A stretch of DNA of 33,675 bases. Origin: Alphaproteobacteria bacterium. Its GTDB lineage: Bacteria; Pseudomonadota; Alphaproteobacteria; ATCC43930; CGMCC-115725. The translations under genes and the position numbers were made by a program. Below, piece after piece: positions 7,675-15,490 of the stretch. Under the pieces are notes generated by a model, which worked only from the letters and a program-made list of their open reading frames with translations, was not told the origin of the DNA and did not search any database. Every line of letters begins with the position of its first letter. Position 1 is the first letter of the stretch. The stretch is taken from positions 1-33,675 of the forward strand of contig JAFAYW010000087.1 in assembly GCA_019240125.1 (NCBI GenBank). The letters are read 5' to 3'.

Positions 7675-9057
7675 ATGTTCCTGCAACTGGTGACACCGCC
7701 ACTCACCCTGCCGTTTACGGCACCGGTGATACAGGCCCTCAGCGCCCAGGCCCGGGCCAATGCGGACAGCCTGTTTCTCTACCATCCGCTGCAGGTTTCG
7801 GCGCTGGTCGAGACCTTCTGGAGGAACCGCTACAACGCCTGGAGCGCGGCCGGCGGCGCGGCTTCAGCGTTTGTCGCATGGCCCGAGGCAGTGACACAGG
7901 CGCTTCTCACCGACGCGCCGAATACCGGATACATCCTCGGCTACGATCCGTCGACCGGGTTTCCCAACACCAGTGTTCCCGCGTCAAACCCGACCGGCCA
8001 GGCCTTCATGCCCGCCGGCGAGACGTTTACGCCGGCGCTGGCGCAGCCCGGCATCTCCGGGCTGGGCCAAAGCAATTATGACCATCTGATCTACGCGTAT
8101 CTGATCGAGAACACGCGGATCTACGACATCTTCGCCAAGGTGCTCGAAACCTACATGTTCACCGAGCAGCTACCATCACCGAGCTTCGCGGCACAGCAAT
8201 TCCTGCGCAGTACCGAATACCTGATGTACAGCGATGGGTTGCCGACCATGGTGTGGACGACCCAGAGCCGTCTGCGCCGCGACGAGATCGCCAACCGACT
8301 GACACTGTATTACTGGATGTTCGGGCTCGATCTGTCACACGCGCCGGAACTCGCGATCGCGCATCCGTACAACAAACCAGACGCCTCCGACCGCGATTTC
8401 ATCCCGACCTTTGAGGTATTGGCGAGCGAGGTGTGGAGGGGCATCGAGAACGCCAAGAACACCAGCGGCGCCAACGCCACCGATGACGAGGCGATCGCCA
8501 CCGCGGCACGCCGCATCTACGACATGATGGCGACGCGGCAATTGAACGACAATCTGCGCCGCGAGGGCTTCCGCGCCGTCTGCGTGATGTCGTGGCTGCA
8601 CCTGGCGGTGATGTACGACTCGGCGATCGTGCTGGCGCTCAATGCCAGCGCCTCCAGCCCTGAACAGCGATTGCAGAAGATTGCGGAGCGCGTCGGCATG
8701 TCAGCCCATACCAGAGCCAAACCCCTGTTCGATCTGTCACAAGCGTTCTCTTCACTTATGCAGTCGATCGAGACCGGCCTGTTCAATACGCCGGGTGCGG
8801 TCGCGACACTCTACACACCACCGTCGACAATCGAGGCTAACGCGGAAATCGTCATCGATCAATATTCGCTGGCGACCGGGCGCGACCTCAAGGCACCATC
8901 GGTGACGGTCACAGACCGGGCGACCACAGCGCCGCGTGCCGCCCGCCCGATGCCGCGCCTGCCGACCCCGAGTGCGCCGCCGGCGGCCCGAGCGCTGCCG
9001 ACGCCATCACGCGGCCCGCAACCGGGGCTGCATCGGCCCAACGGACACGCGCCCTGA
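7675..9057 (+). CDS. Unrecognised protein, 460 aa
   Basis: The ATG at 7675 follows GAGGAG at a suitable spacing. No family was recognised. Residues 1-400 look like a compact, mainly helical globular protein with many aromatic residues (for example YHPLQVSALVETFWRNRYNAW near residue 40, and RLTLYYWMFGLDLSHAPELA in the middle). The last 45 residues form a low-complexity Pro/Arg/Ala tail that is probably disordered. There is no signal peptide and no convincing membrane helix. It is the fourth gene of the block and is followed after about 70 bases by the peptidoglycan-binding-domain gene. No function is assigned. Confidence 0.8.
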   Translation: MFLQLVTPPLTLPFTAPVIQALSAQARANADSLFLYHPLQVSALVETFWRNRYNAWSAAGGAASAFVAWPEAVTQALLTDAPNTGYILGYDPSTGFPNTSVPASNPTGQAFMPAGETFTPALAQPGISGLGQSNYDHLIYAYLIENTRIYDIFAKVLETYMFTEQLPSPSFAAQQFLRSTEYLMYSDGLPTMVWTTQSRLRRDEIANRLTLYYWMFGLDLSHAPELAIAHPYNKPDASDRDFIPTFEVLASEVWRGIENAKNTSGANATDDEAIATAARRIYDMMATRQLNDNLRREGFRAVCVMSWLHLAVMYDSAIVLALNASASSPEQRLQKIAERVGMSAHTRAKPLFDLSQAFSSLMQSIETGLFNTPGAVATLYTPPSTIEANAEIVIDQYSLATGRDLKAPSVTVTDRATTAPRAARPMPRLPTPSAPPAARALPTPSRGPQPGLHRPNGHAP

Positions 9058-9127
9058 CCTTGAACGCAAGGTGACGCCCGGCCTCGCTCAAAGGCCGAGC
9101 CGCGCTCTTTCGTCGGAGGAATGTTCG

Positions 9128-10708
9128 ATGTCAGACATGATCGACACGCGCCGCTGGGGGATGCAGGCAGAGTATCGCAATACGGAGAACGAAGGTGCCG
9201 CGAGCCCGTTCGCGCTGCAGCCGGCCGGCGAGACCGGATACGAACAGGAAACCTTCTCGGCACCGTACGAGGTACCGGCGGGCCACACGGCGCCCGAAAC
9301 GAACTGGCATGAGTTCGAGCACGCCGAGCAGACAGCGTTTCCTCCGCCCGCCAGTGAAACCTTTCCCGCCGGTTTGCCGCAGCCCGATCCATACTCGGCG
9401 ATCCGTCCGGCACTGTCGCCGGCGCATGCACACCTGACGGCCGACGAGATCACCCTGAGCTTCGGGCGGACGCCGGCGATCATCGCGCTGCATCACGCGC
9501 TCGCGTCGCCGCTGCCGCAGCAGGCCGCGCTCGCCGTGCTGCTAGGCAGGGCGGGGAGACGATCGACCCGGGTACACGGCCAGGACATGCCGATCCCGGC
9601 CTATCTGCGCATGCTGTCGCGCCTCTGCCACGAGGCGGCCGAGCACGGCGAGCAGGAGTTCGAGGCTGGCAAACCCGCCGCATCAGGCACCGCGAGAATT
9701 CGCGAATTGGCGACGGGAAGCAGCGGACCGGACGTGCGCGAGGTGCAGAAAGCGCTGAACACGCGGGCGCACTCCGGGCTGAACCCGGATGGCGTTTTCG
9801 GTCCACTAACGCGCGCTGCGGTCATCGCGTTCCAGCGCGCCAATGGGTTGCAGGTCGATGGCGTTGTCGGCGCCCAGACGCGGCACGCGCTGTTCCCGCT
9901 CGTCGGCGTCACGCTGCATCTGGTCGGCCAGTTTGGCGCCGAAAGACCGATCACCGTCGCCTCGGCCTCTATGTCACGGCAGAGCCGAGAGGCTGCGATG
10001 TTCGGGAGAGAGGACCCACCGGGACAAACCCCGCCGCCTCCGACCGACAATATCTGGCAGCTGCTGATCCCGAACTTGCCGAAGACTGATCCGGCGGATG
10101 GGCCGCTCGATACCTTCAGGCGACAAGATTCCGGGATCGAGTTGCCGATACCGCCGCTATTGACCGCTCCGCTGCTGAACATCTCCGGGATGCAGCTCGA
10201 CTCGCGGCAGGTTCAGCCCGGCTTCCAGTTCAACACGCGGCCGTTGTGGCAGAGCAGTGCCGGCTCGCCGAATCCGTCCGGCGCGCTGGTGCTCGCGTTC
10301 CAGTCTGTTCTGGCGCTCAACAAGGACAAGCCAGGTCAACTCGGCCACCTCGAAGTAGCCGAGGGATTTCAGCTCGGCCGACCGGTATTCGCCCAGACAT
10401 CCGATGGGCGCGACTGGACGCTGCAATGGTTTGCGCAGGCGACCTGGGTTGACCCGTTCTGGCGGCGCGGCCGCTGGCATCTTGTCCAGCCCTTCGCGCA
10501 GATCAGCACCCAACTCGATTTGAAAACAGGTGATGCAACGCTCGGCGTGGGCGCCTTCCCTGTCAACATGCAGGTCGATCTGATCAAGGACAGGCTGTCG
10601 ATCTTCGCGCAGGGCGGTATTGTTACGAGCTGGGATCTGGGTTCGAGCCGGGTCGAGATTGGCGGCCAGGGGATCCTTGGGCTCAATATCACGCTCGGCG
10701 GGAAATAG
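9128..10708 (+). CDS. Multidomain protein: shared alpha domain, peptidoglycan-binding domain, beta-rich C-terminus (526 aa)
   Basis: The ATG at 9128 sits seven bases after GGAGGA. Modules in order are: an acidic N-terminal region with an ASPF motif (residues 25-28) similar to the SPF motif in the 817-aa protein; a helical domain (about 87-172) closely matching one in the next gene, with LAVLLGRAGRR and AYLRM at its core; and a peptidoglycan-binding-1-like repeat (about 196-256; GPDVREVQKALN, DGVFGPLTRAAVIAFQ, LQVDGVVGAQTRHAL). A C-terminal region (about 345-526) of alternating polar/hydrophobic strands reads like a beta-sandwich or small barrel. No signal peptide is seen despite the wall-binding module. 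The PG-binding module is confident by pattern; the roles of the other parts are unknown. Confidence 0.83.
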   Translation: MSDMIDTRRWGMQAEYRNTENEGAASPFALQPAGETGYEQETFSAPYEVPAGHTAPETNWHEFEHAEQTAFPPPASETFPAGLPQPDPYSAIRPALSPAHAHLTADEITLSFGRTPAIIALHHALASPLPQQAALAVLLGRAGRRSTRVHGQDMPIPAYLRMLSRLCHEAAEHGEQEFEAGKPAASGTARIRELATGSSGPDVREVQKALNTRAHSGLNPDGVFGPLTRAAVIAFQRANGLQVDGVVGAQTRHALFPLVGVTLHLVGQFGAERPITVASASMSRQSREAAMFGREDPPGQTPPPPTDNIWQLLIPNLPKTDPADGPLDTFRRQDSGIELPIPPLLTAPLLNISGMQLDSRQVQPGFQFNTRPLWQSSAGSPNPSGALVLAFQSVLALNKDKPGQLGHLEVAEGFQLGRPVFAQTSDGRDWTLQWFAQATWVDPFWRRGRWHLVQPFAQISTQLDLKTGDATLGVGAFPVNMQVDLIKDRLSIFAQGGIVTSWDLGSSRVEIGGQGILGLNITLGGK

Positions 10709-10726
10709 CGATCAGCTCGCGGCGAG

Positions 10727-12280
10727 ATGGGGGCTTCCGTGGATACGTTCGATGTAAACATCAGCGCGAGCCGGCCCAGCGAATACGAGGTCGATCCGTA
10801 TGCCGCCATACGCCAGGCGCTCAGCCCCGCACATGCGGCGCTGCCAGCGCATGAGCTGGTAGCGGTGATCGGGCGCCAGCCGATGCTCGTCACATTGCAC
10901 CGGATGTTGGCCTCGCCCGAGCCGGCGCAGGCTGCGTTGGCGGTGCTGCTCGGTCGCGCGGGCCGGCGGCATCTGCCTCTGAACGGCTCGACCATCCCGG
11001 TCTCCGCCTATCTGCGGATGCTCGGCCGTCTGTGCCACGAAGCGGCGCAACAAAGCGAGGCGGATGCCGGCAGCGCTCTGTCGGGTCCGGTCCTCGAGTG
11101 GGATGTGCCGCCCGCTACTCAGGCGTCGGTCGTGGTGGACCCGTTCCCGACGAGCGCGCTGTCGCTCAGCCTCGACACCAGCAACACGAAGATGAACAGC
11201 ATGATGGCGGCGGTCGCCGCCGATCCGGCGGTGTCGGGGTTGTGTGCTGCACTGGTGGATCTGACAGGCGATCCGGCCACGCCGTCCTATGCCGGATTCA
11301 ACGATAACGACATGATCTTTGTCGGCAGCCTCGACAAAATCTGCGCCGCCTATGCGGCATTCGAGTTGCGCCAGCGGGTACGGGACCAAGTGTTGGTGGC
11401 GGTTAGCGCAGGCCTGTCCACGGCGAAGTCGGGATGGGAGACATCGATCATCAAGGCGCTGGAAGCCGACTGGAAGGCCAAACTGGCGTTCCACGGGCTC
11501 CCGGCTGGCTTTCCCAATCTGGCGACGATCTTCTCGTTCTCGGCCAACGGCGATGTCGATTTTGCTTCGGCCTCGCCGCCACTGACAAACCAGCAGCTTG
11601 GCGAGGTCGGTACGCATGGCCGTATCGATGTCGCCGCGCATGGCCGTCCGGCGGGCAAGTTCTTCGATTGGCTGCGCTCAATGCTGCGCCACTCCAATAA
11701 TTTCTCGGCCAGCCTGTGCATCCGGGCGCTGAGCTTTCCCTACATCAACGGCGCGCTTGCCGGTGCCGGCTTCTTCGACAGCACGCATCAGAACGGTCTC
11801 TGGCTCTCCGCCGATTACGCCGACCATGACTGGATACCGAACCCTCCCGCTCAGCCGCAGGCCAATCGCGCCGGGCGCGCATTGACGGCACGGTGGCAAC
11901 AGATCCAAGGCCGCAAACTCAGCAATGCGCCGGCGACCGCTTTTCAGGTCGCTCGTCTTATGACGCTGCTCGCGCAGGACAAGCTGTTCACCGAGGTGAC
12001 ATCAAATCAGCAGTTTCGCGATCCGCTGATCCGTCCCGGTGGCACGGTCAGTTTCATCTCGGACGCGCTACGCGACGATGGGCGGACCGTCTCATCGATC
12101 ATGTCCAAAATCGGGATCGGCGACGATGACAGCGGGCACGACTGTGCCGTTGTCGAGCGCGTCGTCAAAGGCAAGACCTTACGCTATGTCGTGGTCGGTC
12201 TCGGCGACCTCGAGCCCACCAATGCCGGTCTCCGCCGTCTGTTCCCCCGGCTCGATGACATCATCATGGCCCTTCATTAG
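10727..12280 (+). CDS. Serine beta-lactamase-like / penicillin-binding-fold protein with shared N-terminal domain (517 aa)
   Basis: Residues about 23-109 match the helical domain of the preceding gene (about 55 of 87 positions identical by eye). The C-terminal part has the three motifs of the serine beta-lactamase/DD-peptidase fold in order: SxxK as SLDK (201-204), SxN as SNN (323-325), and a KTG-like KIG (461-463) followed by GHDCAVVE and a strand KTLRYVVVGLGD. An acidic E166 equivalent was not located with confidence. No signal peptide is present, unlike secreted beta-lactamases, so a drug-resistance role is doubtful; a peptidoglycan or protein hydrolase delivered by another route, or a cytoplasmic hydrolase, is more likely. 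The ATG at 10727 has only a weak ribosome site, 18 bases after the previous stop, consistent with coupling. Confidence 0.8.
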   Translation: MGASVDTFDVNISASRPSEYEVDPYAAIRQALSPAHAALPAHELVAVIGRQPMLVTLHRMLASPEPAQAALAVLLGRAGRRHLPLNGSTIPVSAYLRMLGRLCHEAAQQSEADAGSALSGPVLEWDVPPATQASVVVDPFPTSALSLSLDTSNTKMNSMMAAVAADPAVSGLCAALVDLTGDPATPSYAGFNDNDMIFVGSLDKICAAYAAFELRQRVRDQVLVAVSAGLSTAKSGWETSIIKALEADWKAKLAFHGLPAGFPNLATIFSFSANGDVDFASASPPLTNQQLGEVGTHGRIDVAAHGRPAGKFFDWLRSMLRHSNNFSASLCIRALSFPYINGALAGAGFFDSTHQNGLWLSADYADHDWIPNPPAQPQANRAGRALTARWQQIQGRKLSNAPATAFQVARLMTLLAQDKLFTEVTSNQQFRDPLIRPGGTVSFISDALRDDGRTVSSIMSKIGIGDDDSGHDCAVVERVVKGKTLRYVVVGLGDLEPTNAGLRRLFPRLDDIIMALH

Positions 12281-12613
12281 CGTTTGCCGTGAATGCCTGC
12301 GACCGACGGCACCGGGTCGGCGGTGTGGAAATAGCCGGTGATCCCTCCAACCTTGCTGATCTTACTCTCGCGAGTGAGGAGCGCCTGGGCTGGATTGGCG
12401 GCAATACATTTGTGACGCCATAGATCGATGCGATGCGGCTGAACTACAAATCGGCCTCCGACGCGACATCGCGAGTGTCAGGACAGACCTGGAAAGCCGA
12501 ACCTGTGACTTGTCGTTGATGCGCGCAACGCTGCGCTCATTTGCACCAACCTGATACAAATCATCCGATACTTGTGATAAAGTCGTTAATAACTCTTCGG
12601 TAGGGAGGTCAAC
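12281..12613. other. Intergenic region after the six-gene block
   Basis: 333 bases with no convincing gene. A 65-codon frame on the minus strand lacks a ribosome site. The last 75 bases become AT-richer, as expected for the promoter region of the secreted-protein gene at 12614, but boxes are not clear. No strong rho-independent terminator was seen after 12280. Confidence 0.4.
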
Positions 12614-13234
12614 ATGCGCCGGGTACTTCTGGGTGGCGTGCCGATCGTTCTTACGATGATGCTAAGCGGTCCAGCGCATGCGCAGGGCGCGACACGAGTT
12701 GTCGTCGAGCTTGGTGGTAAGGCAGTTGCCTTTCTGGTCGAGAAAAAGGGCGATGTTGCCGTGTCGCTGCTGGGCGCCACCGTGTTCGACTTGGCGAAGA
12801 GTGCTTTCCCCGCTTCGCCATCGCCCGGGCTTCCTCCCGCGGGATCATCGCTCGATTGCCGGTTAGGCGGTGTCAATACGGTTGATTGCGTTGGGGTGGG
12901 ACGGATCACGTTGCACTTGGAACAGTCACCCAGCGCGTTTAATACAACTCCAGCAACCAACGGTCACGGTGTCCAGGCCGGCGCTAAAGCCTGCACAATG
13001 GCCGACATGCTGGCAAATTCATGCGATGGACCCAATCTCTCAGGTGCGCAAGCCTGGCTGAAGGCAACGCCACCTTACATAGGATCACAAATCCCGGCTG
13101 CGGGGATTGAGCAACCGCCCAAACCTCTGAATGCAATCGAACTTGGCCGCCTGACAAGGTCGATTGGGATGTCGAAGCCGGCTTACTGCGCTGGTGTAGC
13201 ACTCAGTCATACCTTGTTTCCCGAATGCAATTGA
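12614..13234 (+). CDS. Exported Cys-rich hypothetical protein, 206 aa
   Basis: The ATG at 12614 has an excellent ribosome site (GGGAGG, seven bases upstream). Residues 1-24 form a textbook Sec signal peptide: basic MRR, hydrophobic VLLGGVPIVLTMMLSG, and an AHA cleavage motif before QG. The mature protein has six Cys residues in three pairs (DCRLGGVNTVDC; ACTMADMLANSC; YCAGVALSHTLFPEC), suggesting disulfides in the periplasm or outside the cell. An early mature segment, VVVELGGKAVAFLVEKKGD, may be a beta hairpin. The family was not recognised. It is separated from the preceding block by over 300 bases, so it is probably an independent unit. Confidence 0.78.
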   Translation: MRRVLLGGVPIVLTMMLSGPAHAQGATRVVVELGGKAVAFLVEKKGDVAVSLLGATVFDLAKSAFPASPSPGLPPAGSSLDCRLGGVNTVDCVGVGRITLHLEQSPSAFNTTPATNGHGVQAGAKACTMADMLANSCDGPNLSGAQAWLKATPPYIGSQIPAAGIEQPPKPLNAIELGRLTRSIGMSKPAYCAGVALSHTLFPECN

Positions 13235-13378
13235 AGCATCCCGTACACGGGCAGCGCGTCGGTGATGATAAGAGCCCTAATTCACCTGCTTACAGTTTGC
13301 ACAGGTTCGTCAGCCCTCTGATTGCACGGCTGGTTTTCGCCACCACCTTAGCGAAAGAGCGATTGCTGTGAGCCGCGT

Positions 13379-13960
13379 ATGTGCAACGACTTTGGGAACC
13401 ACATTCCTTACGACGAGTACCTTCGGGCCTTCGGTGCACTGAAAATTCCCGTGCGCTTCCCAAAAGCTGCACCAAACCTTGAGCCGCGAGACGATATCTG
13501 GCCGACTGATGTCGCACCGGTCGTCTGCCAGACCGAAGATGGTCCAGTCTTCATGGCGCTGCGTTGGGGCTTTCCGCCAGGGCGGCCGAAGGCGCCACCC
13601 GTGATCAATTTCCGTTCAGAGGCACGCAAATTCCCGAAGGGGCGATGCCTGGTGCCGGCCTCTCATTTCTTCGAGTTCACCGGCAAGAAATCCCCGAAGA
13701 CGAAATGGCAATTCACCAAGGCTGGGGAGCCGTGGTTCTGCTTCGCCGGTTTATGGCGAGCGACGCCTGATGGCAGTGGCGCCGCCTTTACGCTGCTGAC
13801 GACCGAACCTGGCCCGGATGTGGCGCCGATCCATGATCGGCAGGTGGTGATCCTCAACCGCGACGACTGGTCAAGCTGGCTTGATCTCTCACGGCCCGAG
13901 GTTGCGCTGCTGCAGCCTTTGCCCGCGGGCAGCCTGCACATTGAGCAGATCAGGGCGTAG
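13379..13960 (+). CDS. SRAP domain protein (YedK/HMCES-like abasic-site crosslinking protein)
   Basis: 193 residues with the SRAP layout. Cys2 directly after the initiator Met forms a covalent bond with abasic sites in single-stranded DNA in this family. N77 and R79 lie in NFRSEA, E99 in SHFFEF occupies the catalytic Glu position, and H152 in IHDRQ is the conserved His. Family members shield abasic sites at replication forks. The start is fixed by the need for Cys at position 2. Oddities are HDRQ where most members read HxRMP, and SHFFEF in place of the more usual GFYEW-type segment; the key residues are nevertheless all present. The gene stands alone and converges on the monooxygenase gene, with 16 bases between stops. 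Confidence 0.9.
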   Translation: MCNDFGNHIPYDEYLRAFGALKIPVRFPKAAPNLEPRDDIWPTDVAPVVCQTEDGPVFMALRWGFPPGRPKAPPVINFRSEARKFPKGRCLVPASHFFEFTGKKSPKTKWQFTKAGEPWFCFAGLWRATPDGSGAAFTLLTTEPGPDVAPIHDRQVVILNRDDWSSWLDLSRPEVALLQPLPAGSLHIEQIRA

Positions 13961-13976
13961 CAGGCCGGGTAAGCCT

Positions 13977-15278
13977 TCAATAGGCCAGCAGGTTGTCGCG
14001 GAACAGGGCATGTTCGTATTGGGTGCGCACGACACCGAGGCGCTGTAATTCCGGGATCAGACCGTCCGTGATTTCAGCCACATAGCGTCGCGTTAGTTCG
14101 CCGTTCATGATCAGGAAGCCGTCGCCGCCAACCGCATCCATCATCTCGCAAAGCCTCGCGGCTACCGCCGCGGGCGTGCCATTGAGGTCGAGATCCGCGG
14201 TCTGTCGGCCGGACCCGGCGATGTCGCGCAGGGTACGGCCGGCATAGGCGGCCGCGAGGGTGCGGTGACCATTGGAATCCAGTTCCGGCAATGGCTCGTC
14301 CAAGTCGAATTTGGAGAAATCGATGCCCGTCAACCGCGACGACGACGCCAAGTGCCACTCGATGAAGGCGTTCGCATCGGCCTTTTGGGCGTCGCGCCGC
14401 GCCTCGGCGGCATCGCGGAATTCATCGACGATGGGCGCTATCAGGAACAGCACCTTGATGTCGTCGGGATTGCGGCCAAATGCGGCCCCTTGAGCGCGAA
14501 TGTCATCGCGGAATGCCTTCATGCCCGCCACGTCATTCGCCGAAGCGATGATGGTATCGGCCCAGCGCGCCGCAAAGGTGCGGCCGCGCGGCGAGCCGCC
14601 CGCCTGGCAGATCACCGGATGCCCCTGCGGCGAGCGTGGCGCTGCAAGTGGGCCGCGCGTGCTGTAGTATTTGCCCTCGAAATGGACGGGATGGACCTTG
14701 GCGGGATCGGCGAAGATCGCCCGATCCTTGTCGACGATCATGGCGTCGGGTTCCCATGAATCCCATAGCCGGGTGACGGCTTCGCAATACTCGTCGGCCA
14801 TGTCGTAGCGTTCGTCATGCCTGAACTGGCCCTTCAGCCCGTAGTTCTGCGCGCCGCCATCATTGCTGCCGGTGACCAGGTTCCAGCCGGCACGCCCGTC
14901 GCTGACATGATCGAGCGTATTGGTCAGCCTCGCGAGCAGAAAGGGATGGTACTCGAAGGTAGCCAGCGTGGTGACGATGCCAAGATTTCGGGTTGCGGCC
15001 ATCATGTAAGGGGCCAGAACGGCCGGATCGAGTTTTGGTGAGTCGACGGCCAGACGCACATAGGTCTCGTGCGAGTTCTTGTACGTGTAGGGGATGTTCG
15101 AGGAATCCTCGATCATGATGTAGTCGAAACAGGCGCGTTCCATCGCTCGGGCCAGGTCAACGAACAGATCGGGTTTGACCCAGTTCTGCGGGTTCGGTCC
15201 GCCCCAAGGCAGCCGCCAAGCCTTCGGGCCGTAGCCGCGCGACACGAACCAAGCCATGTGAAACGGTGTTCTCGCCAT
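13977..15278 (-). CDS. NtaA/SnaA/DszA-family FMN-dependent monooxygenase
   Basis: 433 residues in the bacterial luciferase-like flavin monooxygenase superfamily, NtaA/SnaA/DszA branch. Characteristic segments are the N-terminal MAWFVSRGYGPKAWRLP, the FDYIMIEDSSN strand, the TNTLDHVSDGRAGWNLVTG motif in the middle, the PVICQAGGSPRGRTFAARWAD FMN-phosphate region, and a long C-terminal helical part. Such enzymes use reduced FMN, supplied by a separate reductase, to oxidise compounds such as nitrilotriacetate, dibenzothiophene sulfone or EDTA; the substrate here is unknown. The ATG at 15278 follows AAGGA by seven bases. Neighbours on the same strand (alpha/beta-barrel protein, HpaI-type aldolases) suggest a catabolic region. 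No flavin reductase is present in the window. Confidence 0.9.
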   Translation of the reverse strand: MARTPFHMAWFVSRGYGPKAWRLPWGGPNPQNWVKPDLFVDLARAMERACFDYIMIEDSSNIPYTYKNSHETYVRLAVDSPKLDPAVLAPYMMAATRNLGIVTTLATFEYHPFLLARLTNTLDHVSDGRAGWNLVTGSNDGGAQNYGLKGQFRHDERYDMADEYCEAVTRLWDSWEPDAMIVDKDRAIFADPAKVHPVHFEGKYYSTRGPLAAPRSPQGHPVICQAGGSPRGRTFAARWADTIIASANDVAGMKAFRDDIRAQGAAFGRNPDDIKVLFLIAPIVDEFRDAAEARRDAQKADANAFIEWHLASSSRLTGIDFSKFDLDEPLPELDSNGHRTLAAAYAGRTLRDIAGSGRQTADLDLNGTPAAVAARLCEMMDAVGGDGFLIMNGELTRRYVAEITDGLIPELQRLGVVRTQYEHALFRDNLLAY

Positions 15279-15490
15279 CGCGCATCCTTGTCAAATCGGC
15301 CTGTAAACCGGATGCAAAACGACGCCCAACTGAGCCGGCTTCGTGCTGAGCTCGCGGCTGAACCGAGTGCAGTCTTCAGCCTGCCCTCGGTTTCGGAGCT
15401 CTCTCTCGTTGCAGCCCTCTACCTATAGGCAACGCCGACAAAAGCGAGGGTAGCCAGCCGTTTCGTTACATTCAGCCCGTCTCGCGAGCC

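Noticed and set aside
10727..12280. Antibiotic-resistance beta-lactamase
   Set aside because: It has no signal peptide, carries an extra adaptor-like domain and has KIG rather than KTG, so resistance is not supported.
12362..12559. 65-codon minus-strand frame in the gap after the six-gene block
   Set aside because: No ribosome site, no coupling to neighbours and Arg/Ser-rich composition typical of chance frames.
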